DNA of 34,988 nt, from contig CAKSFY010000011.1 in assembly GCA_934454035.1 (NCBI GenBank), positions 1-34,988 of the forward strand. Reading direction: 5' to 3'. Within the stretch, counting starts at the first letter, position 1. The number at the start of each line of letters is the position of its first letter. The DNA comes from an uncultured Clostridia bacterium. Its GTDB lineage: Bacteria > Bacillota > Clostridia > UBA1381. Of the stretch, positions 15,230 through 24,245 are shown one piece after another. A program made the translations under genes and the position numbers. The notes beneath the pieces are model-generated. The model made no database searches and was not told where the DNA came from. It saw only the letters and a program-made list of their open reading frames with translations.

Positions 15230-16342
15230 ATGAAAAAGAAGATTATTATTGGCTTACTATTGTGTTCTTGTGTTTCTGCATCGGCGTCGGCACAGGACTT
15301 TGCTTGGGCAGCAGATGCGGTTGAATATTGCCGTGAAAATGAAATACTGCATGGAATGGAAAACGGAGATTTGGCACTCGGTGATAATATAACAAATGAA
15401 CAGACTGCAAAAATTTTGGTATCGACATTTATGCCGGATAAAGAGGGCAGCGCGGAAACCGATATTTCAGGGGAGCGTTGGTCTTATCCGTACATTACGG
15501 TTTTTAATGATTATACAAAAAATAAAATTACGAATAAAAATATTACCGACTTTTCGACTCGCGAAGAATTCGTTGCAGCGCTTGTACTTTCAAGCGGTTT
15601 AAATGAGGGAAACATTCGGAATAAAAATATACTCTCATACAATTATAAAGACAGCGAAAATGTCGGAAAAGAATATGAAAAGCTAATGTGCATTGCAGTC
15701 GAACGCGGTTATATGAAAGGTTCGGACGGCAATTTAAATCCGAAAGAGAATATAACAAGAGCAGAGGCATGCTCACTTATTTATCGTGTAATAAGAGCTA
15801 CAAAAAAAGGAGAAACACTTGATTTGGGAGTAATTCAATCATATACTCCGCTTAAATCGGAATCAAAGGTGAGTAAGGAACAGGCTGTTGCATGGGCAAA
15901 AAAATCAAACGCTTCTGATATGTTTATCGAGGCGGCAGAATATTACTGGAAGTACGGCGAGCTTACCGGAATATGCCCGGAAATACTGTATGCCCAGTCT
16001 GCGAAAGAAACAAAATTCGGCAATTACGGCGGAAATGTAATTCCGGAACAAAATAATTTTGCCGGCATAAAGGTCGCCGGGGCAACAGGCGATACAACAT
16101 ATGACCATGAAAGCTTTGCAACAATTGAGGATGGTGTAAGAGGTCATTTTAATCATATGATGGCTTATACCGGCGGTGAACCTATAGGCGAACCTCATCA
16201 GAGATATTATTCCACTTCAAAAATGCCATGGGCAGGAACTGTTAAGACTTTGGAAGAGCTTGGCGGAAAGTGGTGCCCGGATTTATATTACGGATATAGT
16301 ATTTTACATGATTATATTGAGCCTATGATGAATACAAAATAA
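15230..16342 (+). CDS. Secreted SLH-domain glucosaminidase (GH73-like cell-wall hydrolase)
   Basis: A 370-residue exported protein. The signal peptide (MKKKIIIGLLLCSCVSASASA) is followed by SLH-type repeats between about 24 and 190 (FAWAADAVEYCRENEILHG; YMKGSDGNLNPKENITRAEA), which would hold it on the cell-wall polymer. The C-terminal domain (about 215-370) resembles GH73 glucosaminidases: ILYAQSAKETKFGNYGG with Glu260 at the catalytic position, then NNFAGIK and the ATIEDGVRGHFNHMM block. It should cut glycan strands in peptidoglycan. No own promoter is obvious after the secG terminator. An ABC-F gene follows after 13 bases. Confidence 0.88.
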   Translation: MKKKIIIGLLLCSCVSASASAQDFAWAADAVEYCRENEILHGMENGDLALGDNITNEQTAKILVSTFMPDKEGSAETDISGERWSYPYITVFNDYTKNKITNKNITDFSTREEFVAALVLSSGLNEGNIRNKNILSYNYKDSENVGKEYEKLMCIAVERGYMKGSDGNLNPKENITRAEACSLIYRVIRATKKGETLDLGVIQSYTPLKSESKVSKEQAVAWAKKSNASDMFIEAAEYYWKYGELTGICPEILYAQSAKETKFGNYGGNVIPEQNNFAGIKVAGATGDTTYDHESFATIEDGVRGHFNHMMAYTGGEPIGEPHQRYYSTSKMPWAGTVKTLEELGGKWCPDLYYGYSILHDYIEPMMNTK

Positions 16343-16355
16343 AGGAAAGAAAAAT

Positions 16356-18242
16356 ATGCTGATTACTGCAAACGGACTTGAAAAAAGCTTTTCCGAAAGA
16401 GTGATTTTTAAAAATGTATCTTTTGGAATCAATGAACATGATAAAATAGGTTTTGTCGGAGCAAACGGTGTCGGAAAATCAACTCTTTTTAAAATACTTA
16501 TGGGTGAGCTTTCCGCAGATGCAGGTGAATTGTTTAAAAATAAAAATACCGAAATAGGATATTTGGAGCAATACACATGCGCTGACTCATCAAAAAACGT
16601 ATTTGACGAGGCACTGGAGGTTTTTTCCGGTTTAATTGATATCGAAAATGAGCTTGAGGACATACGCTTTGATTTGGAAAACGGTGCACAGTCAGTAGAT
16701 TCTTTGGTTAAAAAACAAAATCAACTTAACGAAGAATATCAAAAAAAAGGCGGATTTGTGTTCAGAAATAAAACCCGTTCCACTTTGCTGGGTTTGGGGT
16801 TTACTCCGGATGAACTGGAGCTTAAAGTTAATATGCTTTCCGGAGGGCAAAAAACGAGGGTTTCGCTTGCAAAAATTCTTTTATCCGGAGCAAATTTATT
16901 ACTTTTGGACGAGCCTACAAATCATTTGGATATTGAATCTGTTGAATGGCTTGAAAATTTTTTGAAAAATTATGACGGTGCTTTTATAGTAATTTCACAT
17001 GACAGATATTTTCTTGACAGGGTAACAAACAAAACATTTGAGCTTGAAAACGGTAATTTTTATCAGTTAAATCTTAAATATTCCGAATTTGCCGAACAAC
17101 GTGACATAGATAAATTGACTCAGGAGAGAAACTACAGTAACACTATGCGCGAAATAGAAAGACTTGAAAGAGTTGTCGAGCAGCAAAGACGATGGAATCG
17201 CGAAAAGAATATAAAAACGGCTGAAAGCAAGTTAAAGGTAATAAAAAAACTCAGAGATTCACTTGTTAAACCGGCAGACGAAGCGCAGGCGGCAAGTTTT
17301 TCTTTTAAAGCATGTCCGGGAGGCGGAGACAATGCGCTCATAACGGAAGATTTATGCATGTCATTTGAAGATAATATGTTGTTTGAAAATATAAATATTA
17401 ATATCCGTCGCGGTGAAAAGATTTTTTTGATAGGCCCTAACGGCTGCGGGAAAACAACTTTTTTAAAAATTATTCTTGGTATCATCAGCCAAACACGCGG
17501 TGAATACAGAATCGGCGCAAATACTCATTTGGGTTATTATGACCAGCTTCAGGAAAGTCTTGATTTGAACAAAACAATTATAGATGAAATCTGGGATTCG
17601 TACCCGAAACTTACACAAACAGCAGTAAGAAATGCCCTTGCCGCATTTTTGTTCAGAGGTGAAGATGTTTTTAAGGAAATAAAAAGCCTTTCCGGTGGTG
17701 AGCGGGCAAGAGTTGAACTTGTTAAGCTTATTTTAAAGGATGTAAATTTTCTTATTTTGGATGAACCTACAAACCATTTGGATATTGAATCAAGAGAAGC
17801 ATTGGAAAAAGCACTGGCAGAATATGACGGAACATTGTTGATGGTTTCTCATGACAGATATTTTATAAACAGTCTTGCAACGCGGATTATAAGACTTGAA
17901 AGAGATAAGGCGGTTTCATGTCCCGGAAATTATGATGATTATATTGATAAATATAAGCAATCCGCCGAAATTGAAAAAGAAAAATCAAGTGGATCGGAAA
18001 ACTATAAAGAACAAAAAAGAATAGAAGCTGAAAAAAGGAAAACAAAAAACAGATTTAAAAAAGTTGAACAGGAAATATTTGAACTGGAAGAAACAATCGA
18101 TAAGCTTAATGAAGAATTGTTGCTTTATGCTACCGATTATGTTAAATCAGCCGAACTGTCGGAGGATATATCAAAAAAAGATTTTAAGCTGAAAGAACTT
18201 TATACGGAATGGGAAGAATTGCAGACAGAGATGGAGGATTGA
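16356..18242 (+). CDS. ABC-F family ATP-binding protein
   Basis: A 628-residue soluble twin-ATPase of the ABC-F family, which acts on the ribosome (translation factor or antibiotic protection), not in transport. First cassette: GANGVGKST (35-43), LSGGQKTRVSLAKIL, LLLLDEPTNHLDI. The linker contains RRWNREKNIKTAESKLK, as in ABC-F proteins. Second cassette: GPNGCGKTT, LSGGERARVELVKLI, FLILDEPTNHLDI. A charged C-terminal coiled coil covers about 555-625. There are no membrane segments. Which subfamily (Uup-, YdiF- or resistance-type) it belongs to cannot be decided by eye. The gene overlaps none of its neighbours but is tightly packed with dtd, three bases downstream. Confidence 0.92.
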   Translation: MLITANGLEKSFSERVIFKNVSFGINEHDKIGFVGANGVGKSTLFKILMGELSADAGELFKNKNTEIGYLEQYTCADSSKNVFDEALEVFSGLIDIENELEDIRFDLENGAQSVDSLVKKQNQLNEEYQKKGGFVFRNKTRSTLLGLGFTPDELELKVNMLSGGQKTRVSLAKILLSGANLLLLDEPTNHLDIESVEWLENFLKNYDGAFIVISHDRYFLDRVTNKTFELENGNFYQLNLKYSEFAEQRDIDKLTQERNYSNTMREIERLERVVEQQRRWNREKNIKTAESKLKVIKKLRDSLVKPADEAQAASFSFKACPGGGDNALITEDLCMSFEDNMLFENININIRRGEKIFLIGPNGCGKTTFLKIILGIISQTRGEYRIGANTHLGYYDQLQESLDLNKTIIDEIWDSYPKLTQTAVRNALAAFLFRGEDVFKEIKSLSGGERARVELVKLILKDVNFLILDEPTNHLDIESREALEKALAEYDGTLLMVSHDRYFINSLATRIIRLERDKAVSCPGNYDDYIDKYKQSAEIEKEKSSGSENYKEQKRIEAEKRKTKNRFKKVEQEIFELEETIDKLNEELLLYATDYVKSAELSEDISKKDFKLKELYTEWEELQTEMED

Positions 18243-18245
18243 TTT

Positions 18246-18695
18246 ATGAGAGCTGTTGTTCAAAGAGTAACAAATGCATCGGTTACGGTTGATGATAGAA
18301 TTACAGGGGAGATTGGTGGCGGTTTTTTAGTATTTCTCGGTGTTTATGATGAGGATAATGATGAGGATATTTCTTATTTAGCAGATAAAATAACAAATTT
18401 GCGCGTGTTTGAAGATGAAAACGGAAAAATGAATTTAAGCCTGAAAGATGTTTTGGGCGAACTATTGATTGTTTCACAGTTTACACTTTGCGGTGATTGC
18501 AGAAAGGGAAGACGACCGAGTTTTGATAAAGCAGGAAAGCCGGATTATGCAAAAAACATGTATGAAAAGTTTATCAGTTATTGCAGAGGAAGCGGTATTT
18601 CTGTTTCAACAGGAGTTTTCGGGGCTGATATGAAGGTTAAACTGCTGAATGACGGTCCGGTTACACTCTTGCTTGACAGTAAAAAAATATTTTAA
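18246..18695 (+). CDS. dtd: D-aminoacyl-tRNA deacylase
   Basis: A 149-residue Dtd enzyme that hydrolyses D-amino acids (and glycine on tRNA-Ala) from mischarged tRNAs. It starts MRAVVQRVTNASV and has the two active-site motifs of the family: SQFTLCGDCRKGRRPSF (near 78-94) and the Gly-cisPro motif in NDGPVTLLLD (near 134-143). Length is normal. GGAGG inside the end of the ABC-F gene serves as ribosome binding site. It is the last gene of the glucosaminidase / ABC-F / dtd run. Confidence 0.95.
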   Translation: MRAVVQRVTNASVTVDDRITGEIGGGFLVFLGVYDEDNDEDISYLADKITNLRVFEDENGKMNLSLKDVLGELLIVSQFTLCGDCRKGRRPSFDKAGKPDYAKNMYEKFISYCRGSGISVSTGVFGADMKVKLLNDGPVTLLLDSKKIF

Positions 18696-18744
18696 AGCTG
18701 CTAAAAAATAATATGTTGTTGTTCAAAAAAATACACAAAAAAGC

Positions 18745-18773
18745 TTGACAAATTAATAAATTCATTGTATAAT
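18745..18773 (+). promoter_or_regulatory. Consensus sigma-A promoter of the solute-binding protein gene
   Basis: TTGACA (18745-18750), 17 bases, TATAAT (18768-18773): all twelve positions match the consensus. It predicts a high basal level and fixes the start codon of the next gene at 18809. Confidence 0.9.
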
Positions 18774-18808
18774 TGTTTTGTAAATTATTTTTTGGGAGGA
18801 ATTTTATT

Positions 18809-20185
18809 ATGAAATTTAAAAAAACGGTTTCGCTTACTCTTGCAGCTATTTTATTGGCGGCTGCATCGGGCTGCGGTTCAAACGGCGAGAAAAAAGGAAA
18901 AATTAATCTTAAAGTAGGTCTTTGGCCGGACGAAACAACTCCGGAATCACTGGCAACTCAGAACAAAACAAAGGATGAATTTATGGCGGCTAACCCCGAT
19001 ATAAATATCATCGGTGATACATACAAATACGATACAAAAACATTTACAATGAAGGCCTCGGCCGGTCAGCTGCCGAATATGTATAAGCCGTGGTTTACCG
19101 AAATTCAGCAAATTATAAAACAGGGGTATGCTGCGGATATTACGGACGCTATGAAAGCTCACGGCTTTGATACGGGACTTAACCCTGAGCTTATCAAATT
19201 TGTAACGGGTGAGGATGGCAAAATCTACGGAATCCCTACCGATGCATATATGCAATCGCTTTATATTAATAAGGCTATTTTCAAAGAAGCAGGTTTGGTG
19301 AATGCTGACGGAAGTATAAAAGAACCGGATTCGTGGCAGGAGCTTGCAGAATTTTCACAGATTATCAAAGAAAAAACAGGCAAGGCAGGCTTTGCGTTCC
19401 CGACAACAAATAACTGCGGCGGCTGGCAGTTCTTAAATATTGCCTGGGCATTCGGTACGGAATTTGAAAAGCAAAGAGATGACGGCACATGGGAAGCAAC
19501 CTTTGATACAAAGGAGACAAAAGACGCTTTGCAGTTTGTTAAGGATTTGAAATGGAAGTATAATGCGCTTTTGGACGATACCGTTATTAACCAGGATGAT
19601 ATGTATAAGTATTTTGGTTCTGAACAGGCTGCGATGATGATTAGAAATGTTCCTTACAGCGGCTATTCATATGGTTTGGACAATTCAAAACTGTATGCTA
19701 CAAAGATGCCAAAAGGTGACGCAGGAAGATTCACTCAAATGGGCGGAAACCTTTGGATGTTCTCTAAGAACTCAACTCCGGAGCAAATTGAAGCAGGCTT
19801 TAAGTGGCTTGAATTCACAGGCTTTGCACCGGAAATGACGGCTGAACAGGAACAAAAATTCAGAGAAGATTGTCAAAATACAATTACCAATAACGGAGTA
19901 ATTGTAGAAAGAGATTCCTTTGATATTTGGACAAATCCTGAGACGCTGGAAAAGAGACGCGCAATCAGAAAAGAATTTGCAAATGTTGACTATAACGACT
20001 ACAAGAACTACTTTGAGGCAACAGACGTTGAAGTAAAGCTGGAGCCGGCAGCTTGTGCACAGCAGCTTTATGCAGTGCTTGATGGTTGTATCCAGGAAGT
20101 TATCACAAACGAAAATGCGGATGTTGATAAATTGATTTCAGACGCTTGCAAGGACTTCCAGGCAAATCACTTGGATAAAATGTAA
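18809..20185 (+). CDS. Extracellular solute-binding lipoprotein (ABC importer family 1)
   Basis: A 458-residue lipoprotein. MKFKKTVSLTLAAILLAAAS is the signal peptide, with lipidation at Cys22 (ASGC). The mature part has the layout of family 1 solute-binding proteins for sugars or oligosaccharides (IYGIPTDAYMQSLYINKAIF; MMIRNVPYSGYSYG; GGNLWMFSKNS). GGGAGGA is eight bases before the ATG at 18809. An upstream in-frame extension would begin inside the -10 box and is rejected. No permease or ATPase gene is adjacent: it has its own consensus promoter and its own terminator, so its transporter partner must be elsewhere, or it acts alone as a receptor. The ligand is unknown. Confidence 0.9.
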   Translation: MKFKKTVSLTLAAILLAAASGCGSNGEKKGKINLKVGLWPDETTPESLATQNKTKDEFMAANPDINIIGDTYKYDTKTFTMKASAGQLPNMYKPWFTEIQQIIKQGYAADITDAMKAHGFDTGLNPELIKFVTGEDGKIYGIPTDAYMQSLYINKAIFKEAGLVNADGSIKEPDSWQELAEFSQIIKEKTGKAGFAFPTTNNCGGWQFLNIAWAFGTEFEKQRDDGTWEATFDTKETKDALQFVKDLKWKYNALLDDTVINQDDMYKYFGSEQAAMMIRNVPYSGYSYGLDNSKLYATKMPKGDAGRFTQMGGNLWMFSKNSTPEQIEAGFKWLEFTGFAPEMTAEQEQKFREDCQNTITNNGVIVERDSFDIWTNPETLEKRRAIRKEFANVDYNDYKNYFEATDVEVKLEPAACAQQLYAVLDGCIQEVITNENADVDKLISDACKDFQANHLDKM

Positions 20186-20203
20186 TTTTGTTCAATTAAA
20201 AAT

Positions 20204-20239
20204 ATAAATGGTATGAATTTAATTATTCATACCATTTAT
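20204..20239. terminator. Bidirectional terminator between solute-binding and CpXC genes
   Basis: A 15-bp perfect stem (20204-20218 with 20225-20239) and 6-base loop, followed on the plus strand by TATTTTT. It overlaps the last codons of the convergent CpXC gene. Confidence 0.85.
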
Positions 20240-20884
20240 TATTTTTGAAGCATAATCAGTATCAATTTCTTCAAAATTAAAGCTTTTGTATTTAATTCCG
20301 CTTTTTCTTATTTCGTCGTAAAGTGTATTATAGGTTGAAATAGGAACTTTTGAAGTATAGCACATACCGTCGGAACTGTCACGAACAAGAAATTCGAGAT
20401 TATCACTGTCCTTTTTTCCGAACACTGCTATTCGGTTAGCAGCCTTATCCGGTTCCTGTGACAAAATCAAAAGTTTTATCAGCTCGGTTACTTTATCATG
20501 CAGCCCGGAGTCAAAAACCAGTATTTTCTCAAGAAAAGTATTATAATCAGAAACAAAACGCAGATTGTAACTATCGTACTTTTTTATTTCATCATTTTTC
20601 TCAAAATTATTTTTAAGATTAGTAAACAATTTTTTTCTTAATTCTGTATCGTTACATGGAACGAAGGAAATTAAAAGCTTTTTATCTTCATCATGATATA
20701 AAAGCGGATTGGGCAGAAGCGCAGTTTGACCGCAAATATCACAGCGAAGAATATTTATTTTTCCTGCAAGCAAATCCTTTTTTAAATCAGGACTATCTGA
20801 AACAGTAATAGAGTTCCAGACACACATTTCATGAAGCTGACCGCATTTCGGACATTTTATTGATTGTTTTGTGTTAATACTCAT
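20219..20884 (-). CDS. CpXC domain protein
   Basis: A 221-residue protein with an N-terminal CpXC zinc-ribbon-like domain: KCPKCG (about 10-15) and RCDICG (near 49-54) provide four cysteines. The remaining 150 residues are mixed alpha/beta with no motif I recognise. The family is widespread in Firmicutes and has no assigned function. GGAGG lies close before the ATG. It follows gdhA on the same strand after 59 bases with a hairpin between them, so it may be partly co-transcribed with gdhA. Confidence 0.75.
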   Translation of the reverse strand: MSINTKQSIKCPKCGQLHEMCVWNSITVSDSPDLKKDLLAGKINILRCDICGQTALLPNPLLYHDEDKKLLISFVPCNDTELRKKLFTNLKNNFEKNDEIKKYDSYNLRFVSDYNTFLEKILVFDSGLHDKVTELIKLLILSQEPDKAANRIAVFGKKDSDNLEFLVRDSSDGMCYTSKVPISTYNTLYDEIRKSGIKYKSFNFEEIDTDYASKIINGMNN

Positions 20885-20902
20885 TTATTCCTCCGATATT
20901 TT

Positions 20903-20928
20903 GAAACGGCACATTTCTGTGCCGTTTC
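20903..20928 (-). other. Stem-loop between gdhA and the CpXC gene
   Basis: An 11-bp perfect stem (20903-20913 with 20918-20928) and a TTTC loop. In the direction of gdhA it is followed by AAAATATC, not by a T run, so it is not a classical terminator; partial termination or mRNA stabilisation is possible. Confidence 0.65.
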
Positions 20929-20943
20929 TCTTATATAAGTTTA

Positions 20944-22287
20944 TTAAACTATGCCTTGTGCCATCATAGCGTCTGCAACCTTCATAAAGCCTGCAATGTT
21001 TGCGCCGGATACAAGATCCTTTTTGCCGTTGAATGATTTATCGTATTCATCGGCAGCTGAAGAAGCAGCTTTATAAATGCTTATCATAATGTTATGGAGC
21101 TTTTCATCAACCTCTTCAAACGTCCATGACAGTCTCTGAGAATTCTGACTCATTTCAAGAGCTGAAGTAGCAACACCGCCTGCATTTGCAGCTTTACCGG
21201 GAGCAAAATATACACCGTTTTCCTGCAAGTATTTTGTAGCTTCAAGCGTTGTAGGCATGTTAGCTCCTTCTGCAACGAGCATGCAGCCGTTTGCAACCAA
21301 AGCCTTTGCATCATCGAGATGAAGTTCATTTTGCGTAGCACAGGGAAGAGCAATGTCGCACTTAACAGTCCAAATTCCTTTGCCCTCATGGTATTCGGCA
21401 TTTGGTCTGTATTTGATATATTCTTTAATTCTTCCTCTGTTTACTTCCTTGATTTCTTTTACAGCATCAAGATCAATACCGTCTTTATCGTAAACCCAAC
21501 CGTTGGAATCTGACATTGCAACAACCTTTGCACCATAGCTTTGAGCTTTTTCAACAGCATAAATTGCAACATTTCCGGAGCCTGAAACAACAACAGTTTT
21601 GCCGTTGTAATCTGTACCGAGATCAGACAGCATTTCTTTTGCAAAGTATACCAATCCATAGCCGGTTGCCTGAGTTCTTGCCAGAGAACCTCCGTATGTG
21701 AGTCCTTTTCCTGTAAGAACGCCTTCATACACATTCTTTAGTCTCTTATATTGACCGAACATATATCCGATTTCTCTTGCGCCTGTACCGATATCGCCTG
21801 CAGGAACATCAGTGTCTGCACCGATGTGTCTGAACAGTTCTGTCATAAAGCTTTGGCAGAATGCCATTACCTCGCGGTCTGATTTACCCTTAGGGTCAAA
21901 ATCCGAACCACCCTTGCCGCCGCCGATAGGCAGAGTTGTAAGTGAGTTTTTAAATACTTGCTCAAATCCCAAAAATTTAATTATACCAAGATTTACTGAC
22001 GGATGAAGTCTGATACCGCCTTTATATGGACCGATTGCAGAGTTAAACTGAACTCTGAAACCTCTGTTTACTTGTACTTTACCATTGTCGTCAACCCAGG
22101 GAACTCTGAACATGAGTTGTCTCTCCGGCTCAACCATTCTTTCCAAAAGCCCGGCTTTTTCAAATTCGGGATGTTTTTCGAAAACCGGCTCCAGTGTTGT
22201 TAAAACTTCTGTAGCAGCTTGAATAAATTCAGGCTCATTGGAATTCTTTTCTTTTAATTTTGCCAAGACATCTTGTGCGTATGACAT
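20944..22287 (-). CDS. gdhA: Glutamate dehydrogenase, NADP-type hexameric
   Basis: A 447-residue glutamate dehydrogenase (2-oxoglutarate + NH4+ + NAD(P)H to glutamate). The glutamate-site block GPYKGGIRLHPSVNLG and the catalytic PIGGGKGGSDFDPKGKSD are intact, and the Rossmann motif GSGNVA follows. Length and sequence fit the class I hexameric type usually specific for NADPH and used for ammonium assimilation; cofactor choice is inferred from family resemblance. AAGGAGG stands before the ATG. A good promoter is about 60 bases upstream. Confidence 0.95.
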   Translation of the reverse strand: MSYAQDVLAKLKEKNSNEPEFIQAATEVLTTLEPVFEKHPEFEKAGLLERMVEPERQLMFRVPWVDDNGKVQVNRGFRVQFNSAIGPYKGGIRLHPSVNLGIIKFLGFEQVFKNSLTTLPIGGGKGGSDFDPKGKSDREVMAFCQSFMTELFRHIGADTDVPAGDIGTGAREIGYMFGQYKRLKNVYEGVLTGKGLTYGGSLARTQATGYGLVYFAKEMLSDLGTDYNGKTVVVSGSGNVAIYAVEKAQSYGAKVVAMSDSNGWVYDKDGIDLDAVKEIKEVNRGRIKEYIKYRPNAEYHEGKGIWTVKCDIALPCATQNELHLDDAKALVANGCMLVAEGANMPTTLEATKYLQENGVYFAPGKAANAGGVATSALEMSQNSQRLSWTFEEVDEKLHNIMISIYKAASSAADEYDKSFNGKKDLVSGANIAGFMKVADAMMAQGIV

Positions 22288-22349
22288 AATAAAAGCCTCC
22301 TTATTAAATTGTATTTAATATGCAAATTAATATTTGTATACCACAAATA

Positions 22350-22378
22350 ATTTTACCACTTTTATTGTTGTTTTGCAA
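22350..22378 (-). promoter_or_regulatory. Promoter of gdhA
   Basis: On the minus strand TTGCAA (plus 22373-22378), 17 bases, TAAAAT (plus 22350-22355), leaving an untranslated leader of about 55 bases. Confidence 0.7.
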
Positions 22379-22407
22379 TATTTTTTTTAACAATCGTGCA
22401 GATATTA

Positions 22408-23124
22408 TTAATTTTTTACAAATTTTGTTTTCTTTCGCCTTTTCATTCCGATAAAGTTTTCAATACATAACTTTTTTGAAAAAACAAACGGATAACATAA
22501 AGCACATAAAATCAATGCCGCAAAAACATCGATAATAGAGTGTTGTTTAAGATAAACCGTTGACATACTTATCAATATTGCAGCAAAAACAAACAAGAAT
22601 CTTTTAAAAGCAGTACACAAATTTTTGTCGTTCCATGCAGCGAGTACAACTGCGACCGAATTTATTACATGAAGCGACGGGCACACATTTGTATTTGTGT
22701 CAAATGCATAAAGCTTAGCTGCTATTACTGTAAAAATATTATGTCTTTCAAATACGGTCGGACGCAAATTTTGCGCGGTCGGATAAATTGCGTATATTAA
22801 AAGAGTGATTGTGTTTGTAATAATAATATACCACATGAATTTCTTGAATGTATCTATATTAAAAAGAAGCGAATAAAGCAGCATTCCTATAAGAAATACA
22901 AACCAAAAATAGTAAGGAATTATAAAATATTCGCAAAACGGTATAAGTCCGTCAACAGTACATTCGACATAGTGATAATCGGTATTTACAAGCCTTTCCA
23001 GCGTGAAAAACGCAATCCCGTACAACGGCCAGTACAAAAGAAGCCACAAGTGGGAAAATTCCGGTGTTTTTAATTTTTGAAAAGTCAGCTTTCTGTAATC
23101 GGCTGCGAATTCGAGTTGTTTCAT
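22408..23124 (-). CDS. PAP2-family membrane phosphatase/phosphotransferase
   Basis: A 238-residue protein with about five or six membrane segments. The PAP2 catalytic residues are seen in CPSLHVINS (PSxH, middle) and KQHSIIDVFA (HSxxxD, near 185). The first PAP2 motif is not obvious, and PSLH instead of PSGH is a pattern of the inositolphosphotransferase-like branch, so the enzyme may transfer a phospho-alcohol rather than only remove phosphate. Gene order (phosphatidyltransferase, acyltransferase, then this) suggests that it finishes a lipid, for example by dephosphorylating phosphatidylglycerophosphate. It begins nine bases after the acyltransferase stop. Confidence 0.8.
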   Translation of the reverse strand: MKQLEFAADYRKLTFQKLKTPEFSHLWLLLYWPLYGIAFFTLERLVNTDYHYVECTVDGLIPFCEYFIIPYYFWFVFLIGMLLYSLLFNIDTFKKFMWYIIITNTITLLIYAIYPTAQNLRPTVFERHNIFTVIAAKLYAFDTNTNVCPSLHVINSVAVVLAAWNDKNLCTAFKRFLFVFAAILISMSTVYLKQHSIIDVFAALILCALCYPFVFSKKLCIENFIGMKRRKKTKFVKN

Positions 23125-23133
23125 TTTAATGTA

Positions 23134-23616
23134 TTACCCCTCAGTTTTTCTTAGTTTTTCTCTTTTTATCATTTTCTCGCATATTATGAGCAAATGCGGA
23201 CGATTATATCTCTGAACAAAAATAAAAGGCAGGTTGCCTAATATGCATAAAATCCATATCAAAACGCCTTCTATGCTTTTCCAAATCCAGATGTTGCCGA
23301 TTGACACCACGCATAATATCCAGTGAATCGCTTCGGCAACGCAAGTTTCTTTCACAAGCGAATATACATCTCCGGAATTTGATGAAAGAGGGAGCTGTTT
23401 GGGAAGAATTATTTTCATAATTTTGCTCATATCGATCAGCTCATCTTTCCATTTTCGGATATTTAGCTTATCATAGATTTTGCCTCCGTTTTCAAATTTG
23501 AAAGGTTTGTAAGGGAATTTATCTTCATGAAAGAGACCCCTCGGCATAAGCGCGCCTGCGTAAAAGGAGATAAGACCTGTAATGGCCACATATATAATGC
23601 TGAATAACAATTCCAT
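23134..23616 (-). CDS. CrtO-like membrane acyltransferase homologue
   Basis: A 160-residue membrane protein with an N-terminal segment and two to three later ones. The blocks YKPFKFENGGKIYDKLNIRKW (first 19 residues fit best), KETCVAEAIHW and NLPFIFVQRYNRPHL resemble CrtO, the glycosyl-diaponeurosporenoate acyltransferase of staphyloxanthin synthesis. No carotenoid genes are near, so here it more likely acylates another lipid head group made by its operon partners. Its ATG shares one base with the stop of the phosphatidyltransferase gene (TAATG), which indicates translational coupling. The true substrate is unknown. Confidence 0.65.
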   Translation of the reverse strand: MELLFSIIYVAITGLISFYAGALMPRGLFHEDKFPYKPFKFENGGKIYDKLNIRKWKDELIDMSKIMKIILPKQLPLSSNSGDVYSLVKETCVAEAIHWILCVVSIGNIWIWKSIEGVLIWILCILGNLPFIFVQRYNRPHLLIICEKMIKREKLRKTEG

Positions 23617-24191
23617 TACGAATCCTTGCCTCCTATATCTATGAGTTCATCTTTGTGCCTGAAATATGCAGTAAAATAACTCATTAATGATACAATCATA
23701 AAGAAACCGCAAATAATAATGATTGAATTAACAGCTTTGGCAGACATTTCAGGAAATACGATAAGCAATATCATACTGATAAACAGAACGGTAGTGCAGA
23801 CCTTTCCGCTCATTTTTGCGCCGCTGAGCATCTTTCCTCTTTTTAGGTTAATAATTCCCATTATTGCCATAAAGCCCTCTTTAATAAGAAAAAAAGTTAA
23901 AAGTATCCGCATATTGTTATATTGCATGCTCAGACATATCATTATAATTCCCTGAGTTGCCTTGTCGGCGATCGGGTCAAGAATTTTCCCGACCCGGGAA
24001 ATCATATTAAATTTTCTGGCAATAATTCCATCCAGCATATCAGTCAGAGAGGAAATAATCAAAAGTCCGCCGGCAAGCCAATAATCGGACGGTTTTTGAG
24101 CATTAATATATATGTAAACATATATGGGTATCAAACTCAGTCTGAACAGACTCAGTATATTCGGGATTGTAAAAACTTCTCTTTTGTTCAT
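23616..24191 (-). CDS. CDP-alcohol phosphatidyltransferase (PgsA-like)
   Basis: A 191-residue integral membrane enzyme with the complete CDP-alcohol phosphotransferase signature: D-x2-D-G-x2-A-R-x8-G-x3-D-x3-D, seen from SSLTDMLDGIIAR to LDPIADK (about 47-76). Such enzymes move a phosphatidyl group from CDP-diacylglycerol to glycerol-3-phosphate, inositol phosphate or another alcohol; length and sequence fit PgsA. It is the first gene of a three-gene operon with a perfect consensus promoter. A separate housekeeping pgsA may exist elsewhere, so specialisation for another lipid cannot be excluded. Confidence 0.85.
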   Translation of the reverse strand: MNKREVFTIPNILSLFRLSLIPIYVYIYINAQKPSDYWLAGGLLIISSLTDMLDGIIARKFNMISRVGKILDPIADKATQGIIMICLSMQYNNMRILLTFFLIKEGFMAIMGIINLKRGKMLSGAKMSGKVCTTVLFISMILLIVFPEMSAKAVNSIIIICGFFMIVSLMSYFTAYFRHKDELIDIGGKDS

Positions 24192-24245
24192 TTTAATCTC
24201 CGTTCTGCCGCTGCAACAGCATATTTATCATATTACATCCCTTAT

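Noticed and set aside
18773..18808. Longer N-terminus for the solute-binding protein
   Set aside because: It would begin at the last base of the -10 box and hide the signal peptide; the ATG at 18809 has GGGAGGA at the right distance.
22350..22395. Rex box near the gdhA promoter (TTAACAA half-site)
   Set aside because: Only one half-site is visible and the other arm is a plain T run, so the dyad required for Rex is missing.
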